A stretch of DNA of 64,000 nucleotides from Aradus depressus (GCA_963662175.1 OY759221.1:30874045-30938044); one strand, 5' to 3'. Positions 32,870 to 43,592 are shown, numbered from the stretch's first letter. Numbers and translations: made by a program. The notes: generated from the letters alone by a model not told the origin.

Positions 32870-33640
32870 ACTGCCATTCGTTTCAGAAACCTATTAATTT
32901 TCTGCAGTATCGGTCGATTGGATGAAGATCAGAGAAGAATGTTCGACTGAAATAACCGAGTGTATTAACATAAAATTTAGTATGATAATTCAGAAGCCAC
33001 TATTTAAGTCAAATATTGAATTTTAGCTTAAACGATCGATTGGCTTTGGTGGAAGAGCGAAAAAGTTATTGATAAATTCGTGCTGGAGAAGTACGTACCC
33101 GGTTGGAAAACATGAAATTTCAGTATGACATAGAATTTCTACCGATTACATAACTTCCCTCTACTTAGTATAGCCGGGGGAATAATAATAATAAAATATC
33201 TATAAAACCACATCCCGAACCAATTTTGAATATATTTCATAAGATGATGAAAATACTTATGAATAAATACATCATGTTGCTTTATCAATTACGCAAAATT
33301 GATCATTAAGGAAAAAGTTGCTAAATTAATTGTTTGTATTTTTCAGTTGTTTATTACTTGGAGTGGTATGATTTATTTTCTGATAACATTGGAGCCTCTT
33401 ATTTTTATATTTTCAATTGGTACTTTAAACTAATATTAAATTTAGATTCTCTTTCCTTCCTTGTTAGCTACTTACGTCCTTGTGTACTTCCAACTCGGGC
33501 AGATAGGACGGAGTTCTCTACAGGTTGCTGACCTTTTCTAGCCCCCAATTCAACTCTTTTGCAACAGTAGTTTTTTCTTCATGTATTTAAATTATTTTTT
33601 TTTTAGACAAATCAAAGAAAAAAAATAACTGGAAATCACC
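32870..33640. other. Degraded family H fragments, no gene
   Basis: 33095-33180 has GGTTGGAAAACATGAAATTTC, AGAATTTCTACCGATTACAT. Earlier words (TTCGTGCTGGAGAAGTAC) come from the hairpin side. The 65-codon frame at 33334 lacks any recognised domain. Confidence 0.4.
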
Positions 33641-33705
33641 GGAAATCGAACCGTTAACTTAGACATCGCTATCTTCACGATTAAGCTAAGTGTTTACGAC
33701 GTATA
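33636..33705 (-). tRNA. tRNA-like sequence, probably a SINE head or pseudo-tRNA
   Basis: On the minus strand TTAGCTTAATCGTGAAGATAG resembles an A box and GGTTCGATTTCC a B box at plausible spacing, followed by an A/T-rich tail. I could not form a complete acceptor stem, so a functional tRNA is unlikely. Confidence 0.3.
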
Positions 33706-34420
33706 CTTGAGAGAGTGGCCCGGCGTTGCTGTTGTTTGTCCCCTGGCCTGGTCTGTCTGTTCGTTGGTTGCCCTGGGTCCTGTGCTTTGCCCTCCCCCGG
33801 TCCTCCTGGCCCCCTGTGGGATCCCATCATGGCTGTTCTCGTCATTTGTATAAAGAGTTCGCTGACTTAGTTAGGACAAGGAACTTAACAAGGTAGGGCG
33901 ATAATAACCAAAGCAGTTGTTCGCCCCAAATAAACCAACCCAATTTCATCATCTTTGGCCAGTAGGTAAGCATGCTATCTTGTTCCTTCCGGGTCTTAAT
34001 TATTATTTTTTATATCATTTGTTTTAAATTCTGATTGAAATTAATCCGTTCAGTAAAAAATAAAAATAAAATAAAATAATCATCCATTTTTAAGATAACG
34101 CAATTGCGATAAGAGATAACATTGATCTTGTCTCATGTAAATTATAAATTTTTTCTCTTTTTCTCATAGTCAAATGAATTTAATTTGAATTTATTGTTAT
34201 TATGTATTTATTATTATAATTAATTATATGATATTCAATCAATTGAGTGTAACTAAGAACAGATAATAGTAAAATATTTTCTATTTGGAAATTTATCTTT
34301 GAATTATTTCTTCAATTATTTACTTGAGTTATTTCCTTTCGAACTTTATTCAAATGGTTCCTTTTCAGTCTATGTACCTCTAAAATTTAAAGTTTTATAG
34401 TATTTGTGTTCTATTTGACA
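33706..34420. other. G+C-richer segment then A+T-rich stretch, unassigned
   Basis: 33710-33960 is G+C-richer than its surroundings (GTCCCCTGGCCTGG, CCCTCCCCCGGTCCTCC). It has stops in all frames I checked and may be an old retroelement UTR. 34000-34420 is A+T-rich and featureless. Confidence 0.35.
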
Positions 34421-34618
34421 GTTGTCTTTAACCTCCTTTTTTAAGTGGAGATCGCGAAAATTGTTTCACGGTTATGCGCTTAACGGTTCCGTTTCAGAGA
34501 GCTTCTTGGGACGTAGCCAATTCCATTCCGATTCATCTGCAGAAATCTAATATTCAGAATTTTTCTTGTGCGCAAGTCAATTTATCGATTTTTATTTTCA
34601 TTAGTGGTTGTATGGTAA

Positions 34619-34755
34619 GCTCTTGAAGCCTACTATGGTTGTCTGGAGTACTCGCCAGAGTTGTTCGAGTATCTCTCAGAGAAGGGGCTCGAGTTCCGGG
34701 CAGGGTGTGAACAGATGCCGGAAGTGTCTACACAATACAAGATCCGCCGTCGGTG
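34619..34755 (+). CDS. Candidate host exon, unidentified
   Basis: A frame with no stop from 34619 to 34756 encodes EYSPELFEYLSEKGLEF followed by a segment ending STQYKIRRR, with balanced codon usage and higher G+C than its surroundings. A consensus-like donor GTGAGT begins at 34756. A pyrimidine-rich ATTTTTATTTTCATTAG (ending 34603) could be the acceptor region, but TAA at 34616-34618 interrupts the same frame, so the exon would need to begin after it, at GGTAAG. I do not recognise the protein. It could equally be a pseudogene piece or a chance frame; it is listed because nothing else in the window looks like host coding sequence. Confidence 0.22.
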
Positions 34756-34894
34756 GTGAGTTCCTTATCTCTTTAGTTTAGGTAAGGGTAGACCCCTGGC
34801 TCGACAAGAGGGCCAGTCACGTCCGTCGTGGAGGCCTCTAGGGTACAATGGTCCGGTGATTAGGATCCGATACAGCATGAACGATAACAATCGT

Positions 34895-35071
34895 TCTGAG
34901 GGCGCCGGTAGCTCAGAGGTAGTAGCTAGCTTACTGAGTACCTTGAGCATGCCGTCCTTCGGATGAGACGTTAAACGAGCCTGTGAGATATCAGGGACTC
35001 GTTAAAGACAATAAACATGGGTAGAGTGACGAGAGAGCACTCGTTAAAACCCGGGCATGAGTCACAATAAC
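34895..35071 (+). mobile_element. tRNA-derived SINE, copy 10, 177 bp, multiply deleted
   Basis: Retains GGGCGCCGGTAGCTCAGAGG, GCCGTCCTTCGG, ACTCGTTAAAGAC and CCCGGGCATGAGTCAC, but several internal blocks are missing. A perfect duplication TAACAATCGT (34885-34894, 35072-35081) flanks it, so the ends are true insertion ends and the deletions occurred inside or before insertion. Confidence 0.85.
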
Positions 35072-35369
35072 TAACAATCGTCCAAATGTGGACAACTAGT
35101 AACGAACAATGGCAAAGTCTCAAATTGAAATAGGAGAAAGTGGTCATTAAGCTTATGAAAAGTATCAATGATTTTTTTGTCTGTGTGTGTGTTTACCCTG
35201 GCAGCATACAAAAGCTAAATGAAGGCGTTCCGGATAAATTAATCTGTTTACTCAATATCCGAATTAGGCAAAATATGAAAGGAAACGCCGATTACCTGCT
35301 GAATAAAACTATTGTTATCGCTCTCCCTTTTATACCAATTTACTGATTTGATTTAAAATCAATAGGGGA

Positions 35370-35690
35370 CTCTGAATCCTCTTACTAAATTTCATGTCGA
35401 TACATTCATTACTTTGTGTTGAATCCCCCACTAATCCTGTTTCCCGTAAAATAAATAAATCTCCTCGTAAAATAAATAAATAAATCCCGTTCCCTTTGGC
35501 CAATTTGGCTAAAGATCAATATATTTTGTCTTTATGGGGTCTTAGATACACGTACGTCGATACATTTATTCTATCGAGAGATATCGTGTTGGCAGACAGG
35601 AATTTTTTTTCCATTCTTGGAATCAGAGGTCGGGAAACATAATTCCGTTGAAAACTCAACATGGAATTTATGGCCGATTACACCGTTTTG
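35370..35690 (+). repeat. Family H fragments, partly duplicated
   Basis: GACTCTGAATCCTCTTACTAAAT, GTCGATACATTTATTCTATCG, GGAATCAGAGGTCGGGAAACAT and CATGGAATTTATGGCCGATTACAC. A second, overlapping run of the same words (35700-35880) leads into family E copy 2. Confidence 0.6.
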
Positions 35691-35890
35691 GGTAAAAATC
35701 TATAATTGACAAATAGGGACTTCTGAACCTCTTACTCAATGACGCGTCGATACATTCATTACAGAGTTTTTGTGTTTAGTACTTACCTTTGGCCGATTGG
35801 GCTGAAAATCAATTGTTGATACATTCATTCTATCATCAGAAGTTATTGTTATCCCTAGACCCAAACATACAAACATTTTTTTTTTTTTTA

Positions 35891-36533
35891 CATGAAAACG
35901 TCTATTCGCTCGTTAAGCCCAGTGATAGCCAGTCAAACTTTCTTGTGTTACAAAATACCGTCAGATTTCAATCGATAATAACTACGAGACTAATAATCCT
36001 ATAACAACGGTTGAGGTCACAATGTATAGAGCATGTCTGTATGTGTTTGTTGTGCAGTGTTTGTTTTGCCTGTGACGTTATCGGGCTAGTGTGAGCGCCG
36101 GCGGATGATTGTTGCGAATTAGCGTTGTGTAAAATTAGAAATTAGTGTAGCGTGATAACGCGTTTAGATAGGACGTTGATTCGGGTGTCATTGTAAACAG
36201 CTTGAGGAGCACTACCAGGACTCAAAGTGAAACAATACAAATATTCGCCGAAATATATGTAAAAATCGGTATTAAATTGAAACTTGCAAAAAAAAAAATT
36301 AAAGATATCGTCTCATATGAATGCGCGGAATTATAGAAAATGCAAATCAGAGGAAAGCTCGCATCAAAAGGAATTTAAAAAACCTAAAAAGTCTAGTGCC
36401 GAGCAAATGCAAGAGCTACGGCAGCATCGAAAAGAAAATGAAAAATGATTTCATCCCGACGTTTTCACGGAAAATCTACTGCGTGGACCTTGACTACGTC
36501 TTAATGTGGACCTTGACGTGAAAACGTCTATTT
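35891..36533 (+). repeat. Family E, copy 2, with short open frame
   Basis: Starts ATGAAAACGTCTATTCGCTCG and ends TTGACGTGAAAACGTCTATT, so the terminal motif occurs at both ends in the same direction. GACGTGAAAACGTC is itself a hairpin (GACGT/ACGTC, loop GAAA). It lies within an H copy: the T-run before it and TTTTTGGATTCAGGGAG after it are contiguous in uninterrupted H. Shared with copies at 18768 and 41354. Confidence 0.75.
36321..36521 (+). CDS. Short open frame of family E (copy 2), unknown
   Basis: Within the E copy a basic frame includes NANQRKARIKRNLKNL and is followed by PSKCKSYGSIEKKMKND. The overlapping +1 frame starting MNARNYRKCKSEE and holding KKPKKSSAEQMQELRQHRKE is also open for 43 codons and is the more protein-like, resembling the basic N-termini of some transposon proteins. 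It ends in TGA. Both frames recur in the copy at 41786. No catalytic domain is present, so the element is non-autonomous or truncated. Confidence 0.3.
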   Translation: MRGIIENANQRKARIKRNLKNLKSLVPSKCKSYGSIEKKMKNDFIPTFSRKIYCVDLDYVLMWTLT

Positions 36534-36950
36534 TTTTCTTTTTTGGATTCAGGGAGTTGACAATATGAAATTATGGTGATAAAGTTGTAACATGAAAAGT
36601 GCATCTGGTTATTGGTTATGAATTAATGTGTAACTAAGATGTAATCAAGTTGTTCCAATTATAAGTTCATTACCCAACCTAATCTGGGGCAGGAAGGAAG
36701 CTTTTAGTTGGTTAGGCCAACCTGGGGCTTGCAATCTGAAGATCCAGGTATACCAGCAAACGGTGACTCCAACTTTTTTGATAATACATTGAATGGTTTT
36801 ACCATAAAACTACCATTTTAAAATAATTGTCAGGATTTTATACTTTCAAATACTATAAAAAACAGTGGACAGTGTCAATTTACATTTATTGCAAACACTG
36901 TTTTATAATTCTTAAGGAAGAAAACATTAAATCCATATTTAAAAAATTCT

Positions 36951-37480
36951 TCAGTGAATCACCGGCAATGTACTTCCCCAGAACGAATTAATCTATTAAC
37001 GTTTCGCTCCCCTTCCAAAACTTTGTTTGCCCTAACATTCAACACTTGACTTACTAAACATCGGCATTTATTAGGGTTTTTGAATTGAGCCCGTTCCTTC
37101 CCTTCAGCTGATATCGCTGAAATTTGGCAGGTTATGTCCTCGTTGAGTTGTAACATCAAATATGAAATTTCATGTAGATACATTCATTACAGCGGCAGTT
37201 ATTGAAGTTTTTGATTTGAGCCCCCCTCTGATCCCCCTTCCCTTATGTCAATTCCGTTTAACATTAATAAGTGTCATCCTTATGTTGTTTTGAATTGACA
37301 TATGAAATTTTGTGTCGATATATTAATTCTATCGGGAGTTATCGAGACAGATTTTTTTTTTTTTTTTTTCATATTTGGAATCTAGAGTTTGGATAACATG
37401 AAATTCCGTTGAAAACTCGGCATCGAATTTTTGACCCATTGCATAATTTCCCCTATACTTCGAATAGCTGGGAAGTAAAA
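36951..37480 (+). repeat. Family H, reference full-length copy (about 530 bp)
   Basis: It runs from the hairpin CAGTGAATCACCGGCAATG and TACTTCCCCAG at the left to TACTTCGAATAGCTGGGAAG and TAAAA at the right, with all intermediate blocks: GAATTGAGCCC, TTATGTCCTCG, GTCGATATATTAATTCTATCG, T-run, GGATAACATGAAATTCCG, CATCGAATTTTTGACCC. TACTTCCCCAG and CTGGGAAGTA are sub-terminal inverted repeats. No coding potential; the transposition mechanism is unknown. Confidence 0.8.
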
Positions 37481-37509
37481 TAATTGATTGGATATATGGG
37501 ACAGGAGAG

Positions 37510-37851
37510 GCGCCGGTGGCTCAGTGATATGCGTGCTTGTCTTCCGAGCTCAAGATCGTGGGTTCGTAACCCGACCGAGGCCCTTAGTTTATTTTATCTG
37601 GGAGGTAAAATAAACTTAAGCACACCTTCCTTCGGATGGGACGTTAAGCGATGGTCCCGAGCCTGTAAGATGTCAGGTACTCGTTAAAGACTCCTACCCT
37701 ACGTGAATAAAAATTTAGGGTAGGTAAAATTTAGGTCTCTCACAGTAGAGTCGGGCTCATGTCCACCAGAGTGACGAAAAAGCGCTTTGGTAGTATGCGA
37801 TATGACCTCGTAGTTAAAGCCCGGGCATGAGTCATAAAACCTAACCTAACC
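37510..37851 (+). mobile_element. tRNA-derived SINE, copy 11, full length
   Basis: A well-preserved copy with head CGCCGGTGGCTCAGTGATATG, B box GGGTTCGTAACCC and tail AAAACCTAACCTAACC. Flanks TGGGACAGGAGAG (37497-37509) and TGGGACAAGAGAG (37852-37864) form a 13-bp target duplication with one mismatch. The 67-codon frame over it is not a gene. Confidence 0.95.
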
Positions 37852-38273
37852 TGGGACAAGAGAGATTAAGGGAATGAGTCAGTCAGCTGTTTTAAGAATT
37901 GTGTTCATATACGATCCTAGTGTTACGTAAGTGTTAGTATTTGGTTGTGAATTGACAACTAAAATATGAGTGTGATGTTTCTTTTGACTATGGTAATTTT
38001 TGTTAGTTACATAAAGACATTTGTGTGTTTTCTCCTCTTGTTCCATTTGTGAGTTTGTCGAGTTGTAACTAAATAAACAGTTACCATCTGTTCACAAATA
38101 CTCAGAAGTAGGAAGAAGGTTGTCATAATATAATTGAAACAAATAGTTTACGTCAGTGTAATCTAACGATCACTGTTGTCAGATATATCTAGTTATTTTC
38201 TTTTGAAAAGGTAGCGTTCCTTCTCAATGTTTTCTCTAAACAAATAAAAATTTAAATAGTTCACAATGAAGAA

Positions 38274-38483
38274 AATCGTATTGAAGTATACAAATAATTT
38301 GTACAATGGAAGTTGCAACAATAAAAAAAATTATTGTATTATGCAGCTAGGTGTAATTCTAATAAAACAGTGGATATTATAATATAATATATATTATAAT
38401 TACCCCTAGCTACATAATAAAACCATTTTTCCTCTTGCTGTAACTCCCATTGTACAAATTATTTGTATACTTCAATACGATTT
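38274..38483. mobile_element. Short inverted-repeat element, about 210 bp
   Basis: AATCGTATTGAAGTATACAAAT, AATTTGTACAATGG and AGTT at the left are matched by their complements at 38445-38483, with an A+T-rich palindromic middle (ATATAATATATATTATA). The flanking target duplication is not clear. Confidence 0.5.
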
Positions 38484-38508
38484 GTTATAATATAACTCAT
38501 ATAATATA

Positions 38509-38910
38509 CTAGCAGTAATACCCGGCGTTGCCCGGGGAACTTTGACTTTTCTCCCAATATCTCCTATAAGGCTATTCAGTTCCTCGACAGTACATTCATG
38601 ATGTTATAATTTTCAATTATTCATACGGAATAAGGCTTATAGTCCTTCAACTGTAGTAATGCTAGCTTTGGAGCTAAAACTAATTTATTCAAAAAGATTT
38701 CTCATTAATCGTTGCAATGGTTTTTGAGTTACAAAGATTGCGTGGGTGGATGCTGGGATGGACCAGATATTGAGGTACTAATACGCCTATAACCTTCCAC
38801 AGACGATGATGAACAAATTAAAAAAAAAAAATAATCAAATCCATCAAGCCGTTCGTGAGTTATAGCGGTACAACGCACAGACATTTTCAGCTTTATATAT
38901 ATGATAATTA
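38509..38910 (+). mobile_element. RTE-like non-autonomous retroelement
   Basis: Begins ACTAGCAGTAATACCCGGCG and TTGCCCGGG, and ends AAGCCGTTCGTGAGTTATAG, CACAGACATTTTCAGC, TTTATATATATGAT. This start and end, with a TATA-rich tail, are typical of RTE-derived short elements in invertebrates. No coding sequence. A fragment of the start recurs at 14500. Confidence 0.6.
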
Positions 38911-39359
38911 TATGGGACAGATTATATAATTAATTATATGGGAGTTGTGACTCAGATGGGGAACAGGAATAACATATCTGTCCCAATCCATCAAATTTTG
39001 AATTGTTAAATAGTTTTATATGCGATTATTTTAATTTTCAAATCCTATTTATTAAACATTTTAAATTATGTTGTTTTAAAATTTAAAATACAATCATTTT
39101 ACCAGACTACCTGATGATGAGGGCAACCTCGAAAGCCTGCTAGCAAAAATTATATATTATTTTACAACCTGACCTCTCTCCCGACCTAACCCCAGCTCGA
39201 CCTTTCTTTCTATTATTTTTTTATGATACTCAGCTACTAATAAATAGCAATACAGAATGGCTACTGTAATGCCTCTGGCAGACTGCAGACTGATTTGCTT
39301 GATTGCTTTATTTGCGCATAAATTGTTTATCCTATAGAAAAATTGTTTCAAAATACCCT

Positions 39360-40115
39360 CAGATTTGTGATTTGATCAAAATGACCAAATGTATGGCTCC
39401 CCAAAAAATTGTTCAAATTAATCTTTAAATTATAACGTCGCCATTTAAAGTATATTTTTATTTTTATTATTGGTTGTTTTCAGTGTTCTGGAATTACTTT
39501 GGTGTCCGACCGTCTGTCTGTCGCGATTTTTTCTGAAACTATTCGACGTAAAAATTTGAAATTTAGCACAGTGGCCCAATTATAGACGTGAAGTATAAAA
39601 AGTTGAATTTTGATTTTGGGGGTTAATTTTAGAGGGTATATTAGGAAATGAAAAAAAAAAAAATATTTCAAGGGCATCGTATAGGGTGTCAAATGAAAGT
39701 TTATTGAAGCACAAATTCAACAATATATATGATGTATTTTTCTTCTGCATTTTTTAAAACATTCTTCGGGAAAAATACTTTTCAATCACGTTTTCAATTG
39801 CTGTCCCCCTACTCTTATCACCCACTCAGAAAAATCTAAAAAAATCATGAACATTGAGAATTACGTTTAGATGGAGCCAAAATTATTAGGATTGAAATAT
39901 TCTAGCGCGATCAATTGTTATTAACAATTTAATTATATATTTCCTTATAACTGCTGAACCATTGGTTTAACTATTAATAATTTGAGGGGAGGGGGAAGGG
40001 GGGGGGGGGGGGGTGATGGCACTGAACACTACTTGTGCAAGTATATAATTTGCACTTGACCTATTTTTTTTTTTTTATTATTAAAACGCATTCAAAATAA
40101 AGAAAAAAAATGTAT
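39360..40115. other. Unassigned stretch ending in a G-run
   Basis: The sequence is A+T-rich with some J-like words (CCCTCAGATTTGTGATTTG). Bases 39997-40013 are an uninterrupted G-run after a G-rich lead. No gene is recognised. Confidence 0.4.
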
Positions 40116-40230
40116 ATAATGTGGCCATTACTCTCACCCCTCACCCTCTTTCAAACTTGTATTGCTGGGTATAAGAATGTAATGTCTTATCCAAGGCATC
40201 AGCGGTTTTTTTCTTCAGGTAAACTCGGCA
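40116..40230. repeat. Family P half-copy
   Basis: GTGGCCATTACTCTCACCCC, CTTGTATTGCTGGGTATAAG and AATGTCTTATCCAAGGC. Only the left half is recognisable. Confidence 0.4.
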
Positions 40231-40880
40231 TTTACTTGAATGAATAAACATCTAACATCATTTCAGGTTCGCGATTCTAGCGACTGTCAGATAGCGTAAC
40301 TGTTAACTATTTTTGCCCCATCTAGTTACCATTGGGTCTACTTATCACATTTCAGATTTGTGCGAAGTTTTAGTTTTATAACTTCAATAGCAATGCTACT
40401 CCAGTAAAATAAAGTAGTTTTTATTTAATTTTAGTATATGACTAGGCTTTTCATTAAATGACTTGTTAAACAGCTTGCGGTGTAGCCTGGGATCCTTCGG
40501 TTATTCCTGGTACTTTAAGATGTTAAAGTGTTGACAAGCTGTGTAGGAAATTTGGTAGATGACAGTTGACTGTTGAGTGAAGTGATGTTGACTTTGTACA
40601 AGGCGGATAGGATGCAACTCTGAAATGTCACCAAGTTGACACAACTTTTCTCATTGTCAACTTAGTTAGTTAACAAGTGGGGTCAACTTCTGTGCGGCCT
40701 CAAGTTGGCACACTCACCCAACTTCACCCAACACCACACTTCAAAGTAGCCTCCTTCAACTTTTGATTACATCGTGAGTTAGACGCATCAGACACATTCT
40801 TTCACAAGTTGTCGGTCTCTGTTCTGGATTGGTGCCGGAACTAATTCTCAATTCTCCATCCCCCTCCCTTGTTTATTAAA
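40230..40880. other. Non-repetitive stretch without a recognised gene
   Basis: Contains several CAAGTTGAC/GTTGAC and CCAACTT words (40620-40760) giving weak internal direct and inverted similarity, otherwise unlike the families in this window. Stops occur in all frames. Confidence 0.35.
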
Positions 40881-40881
40881 T

Positions 40882-40975
40882 GTCGTCGAGAATCACCGGC
40901 AATGTACTTCCTCAACTCAAAATTATTTGTAATCAACGGCGCCAAATTTTCGTTTTCACTCTCGGTCTAAATAAA
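40882..40975 (+). repeat. Family H head fragment
   Basis: GTCGTCGAGAATCACCGGCAAT, then GTACTTCCTCAACTCAAAATT. Confidence 0.65.
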
Positions 40976-41060
40976 CTTTTTTTCTCTTCGACCAATCCAA
41001 TGATGTCTTGCTCAAAGACTCTCAATTCCTATAGTTTTTGAGGTGAATCCCTTCCTGTTT

Positions 41061-41353
41061 TCAGCGGAATCGGCAGAAAGGGGGTCAGAGGGGGCTCAAC
41101 TCAAAAACCCAATAACTGCCGATCTAATGAATGTAAGAAGCGATATTGGCTGAAGGAAAGGGGGGAGGGAGACTAATTGAAAAACCTTAATAATTGTAAT
41201 GAGTTTATCTAATCGAAATTTAGTATGTGGATTTAGGAGGCCCTATGTAAGTCAACTGTTGAAAATTAGCGCAAACGGTCGACTGGTTTTGGAGAGGGAG
41301 CGAAAAGTTAATTAATTCGTTCTGGGGAAGTACATTGCCGGTGATTCACCGAC
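41061..41353 (-). repeat. Family H copy, reverse; closest relative of the satellite unit
   Basis: It includes GGGGGCTCAACTCAAAAACC, AATAACTGCCGATCTAATGA, TTTAGTATGTGGATTTAGG and GTAAGTCAACTGTTGAAAATT and ends at GCCGGTGATTCACCGACAAC. This shows the satellite words in the same order, once, inside an ordinary dispersed copy. Part of the middle block (AATAACTG..., AATAATTG...) occurs twice about 75 bp apart. Confidence 0.8.
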
Positions 41354-41965
41354 AACTTTTGACGTGAAAACGTCTATTGGCTCGTTAAGCACAGTGATAG
41401 CCGGTCAAACTTTCTTGTGTTGCAAAATACCGTCAGATTTCAATCGATAATAACTACGAGACTAATAATGCGATAACAACGGTTGAGGTCACAATGGATA
41501 GAGCATGTCTGTACGTGTTTGTTGTGCAGTGTTTGTTTTGCCTGTGACGTTATCGGGCTAGTGTGGGCGCCGGCGGATGATTGTTGCGATTTAGCGTTGT
41601 GTAAAATTAGAAATTAGTGTAGCGTGATAGCGCGTTTAGATAGGACGTTGATTCGGGTGTCATTGTAAAGAGCTTGAGGAGCACTACTAGGACGCAAAGT
41701 GAAACAATAAAAATATTCGCCGAAAAAATCGGTATTAAATTGAAAATTGCTAAAAAATTAAAGATGTCTCATATGAATCGTTAATATGTGCGAAATTATA
41801 GAAAACGCAAATCAGAGGAAAGCTCGCATCAAAAGGAATTTAAAAAACCTAAGAAGTCTAGTGCCGAGCAAATGCAAGAGCTACGGCAGCATGGAAAAGA
41901 AAATGAAAAATGATTTTATCCCGACGTTTTCACGGAAAATCTACGTCGTGGACCTTGACTACTCT
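41354..41965 (+). repeat. Family E, copy 3, inserted at an H end
   Basis: Starts TTTTGACGTGAAAACGTCTATT directly after the H hairpin end and ends near GTGGACCTTGACTACTC. Over 600 bp it is almost identical to copy 2. An H tail fragment (41975-42080) follows at once, so the E copy again sits between H sequences. Confidence 0.75.
41786..41965 (+). CDS. Short open frame of family E (copy 3), unknown
   Basis: Same basic product as in copy 2 (shared NANQRKARIKRNLKNL), with a few substitutions (for example K to R in NLRSLVP). The open frame continues to 42043, but beyond about 41965 it reads family H sequence. Presence of the same frame in two copies shows shared descent, not function. Confidence 0.28.
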
Positions 41966-42825
41966 TTAATTTTGTTTTCATTTTTGAATTCCGGGAAAAT
42001 GAAAACTTGGAAATTCAACATCGATTTCTTACCGATTATATAACTTCCTCTACCATTTTTTATAGGCTTGGGAAGTAAAACTACTGATAATGAGAGCAGA
42101 GGAAGGGAAGAAGTGAGAAGGAAGGTCATCCTTCTTTGAGCGCACGTTGGTTGGTCTTAGTTTGTGTCAGCTGGCATAGGAGACCATGGAACCTCTATAT
42201 TTGTCTATTAATATTTCTAAATCTAAAAAAATATTGAATGTACATTCAACATTGTATATACCTCAAAGAATATGTTAGGGAAAAAATTTCCCTGTAAAAT
42301 CCTAAATTTTACAAGTAAATCTAAATTACAAAATACATAATTCGAAATTCAAACGAAAGATTTCGTAACCATTTATGGGACAGTTGAACCGTGGGAATAA
42401 ACAATAAAGAACTGTCATTGAGCAATCAGATGATAAAGCAAAATTATATATAATTAGAAGTTATTGTGAAAACTGAAGAACGATATTACTATGTTTATTA
42501 AACTTGTTAATTTCTTAGTAATTTTAATAGATATAAGATATTTTAATATAGATCCCAACTGTTCTTGGATAGGTTTCTGGGCGCACAACTTCACCCATGC
42601 TCCTCATTTCCATAAGAACAAAAGAAACCGATCTACATATAAAATATTCAAGTCATTGTGAAGAGTACCTTATTGAAATAAGGGGAACCAGCCAGCCACG
42701 CTATTCGAATATTCTCCGAGAAAATATGTTATAATAGAAAGAGAATTGACAAAAATTATTGAATGGTCTGGTCAATTTATGTTTAACAAAAACAGTAAAC
42801 TCAGTACTAAAAATGTTATTATGGC

Positions 42826-42922
42826 TTTAACTTCGAGGTAATATCACCTACCATCAGATCGCTCTTTCGTCAATCTGGTCTTTAACGAATACCTGACATT
42901 GTACAGGCTGATGGCTCGTCAA
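42826..42922 (-). mobile_element. tRNA-derived SINE, copy 12, fragment
   Basis: TATGGCTTTAACTTCGAGGT, ATCACCTACCATCAGATCGC, TCTTTCGTCAATCTGG and TCTTTAACGAATACCTGACA in reverse orientation; a segment with the GAGTCGGGCTC block is missing. Confidence 0.7.
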
Positions 42923-43171
42923 TATACCTTGTAGAAGAATATCTGTGGAGGAACTCTGCCAAGAAAATAAAGTATAAACCAATTATAAAATAATGCTTTT
43001 GTGTATGAAAAATAACTTTTATATTATTTTTTAAATTTTATTATTTTTAGAAAATGACAAAAAAAATCCGTTTCCAAAATGTGTATTTCTTGTAACAATA
43101 TATATTTTTAGTTGAATTTTAATTTATTATTGTATTATTGCTTTCAAGAAGTGTAACCACTTCACTGTGGA

Positions 43172-43478
43172 AGCGTTGATCATCCACCCAACGTTACCGT
43201 TACTCTATTCATCCATCCTCTATCATGCATGACCAGAGAAGTATGCAAATAACATTATACCCTCTCAAATAGCGTTGTTCTATCATCTACCCAACGTTAC
43301 CGTTACTCTATTCATCCATCCTCTATCATGTACGACCAGAGAAGTATGCAAATAATATTATACCTTCTCAAATAGCGTTGTTCTATCATCTACCCAACGT
43401 TACCGTTACTCTTCATCCATCCTCTATCATGTATGACCAGAGAAGTATGCAAATAACATTACACCCTCTCAAATAGCG
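43172..43478. repeat. About 100-bp minisatellite, three units
   Basis: Units start at about 43172, 43271 and 43374 with AGCGTTG...CATC-ACCCAACG and share GTTACCGTTACTC, CATCCATCCTCTATCATG, GACCAGAGAAGTATGCAAAT and CCTTCTCAAAT or CCCTCTCAAAT. The period drifts between 99 and 103 bp. No coding frame. Confidence 0.85.
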
Positions 43479-43592
43479 TTACTCTTCCGTTACAGATTTG
43501 ATCCAATTACCCAATCGTCCTTGAGAGCCAATCCCCGTCAACATTTGTTATAGCACTGATTGGTAGATAGGGTCCCACTCACTTGTTAAAAA

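Noticed and set aside
36321..36533. Assigning family E to Helitrons from its basic N-terminal frame
   Set aside because: The similarity of a short basic segment is too weak, and typical Helitron ends were not found.
37835..37851. Telomeric array
   Set aside because: Only two CCTAA units occur, always at the SINE 3' end.
43172..43478. Tandem regulatory or ribozyme units
   Set aside because: The three approximately 100-bp units have no conserved stem or motif beyond simple duplication.
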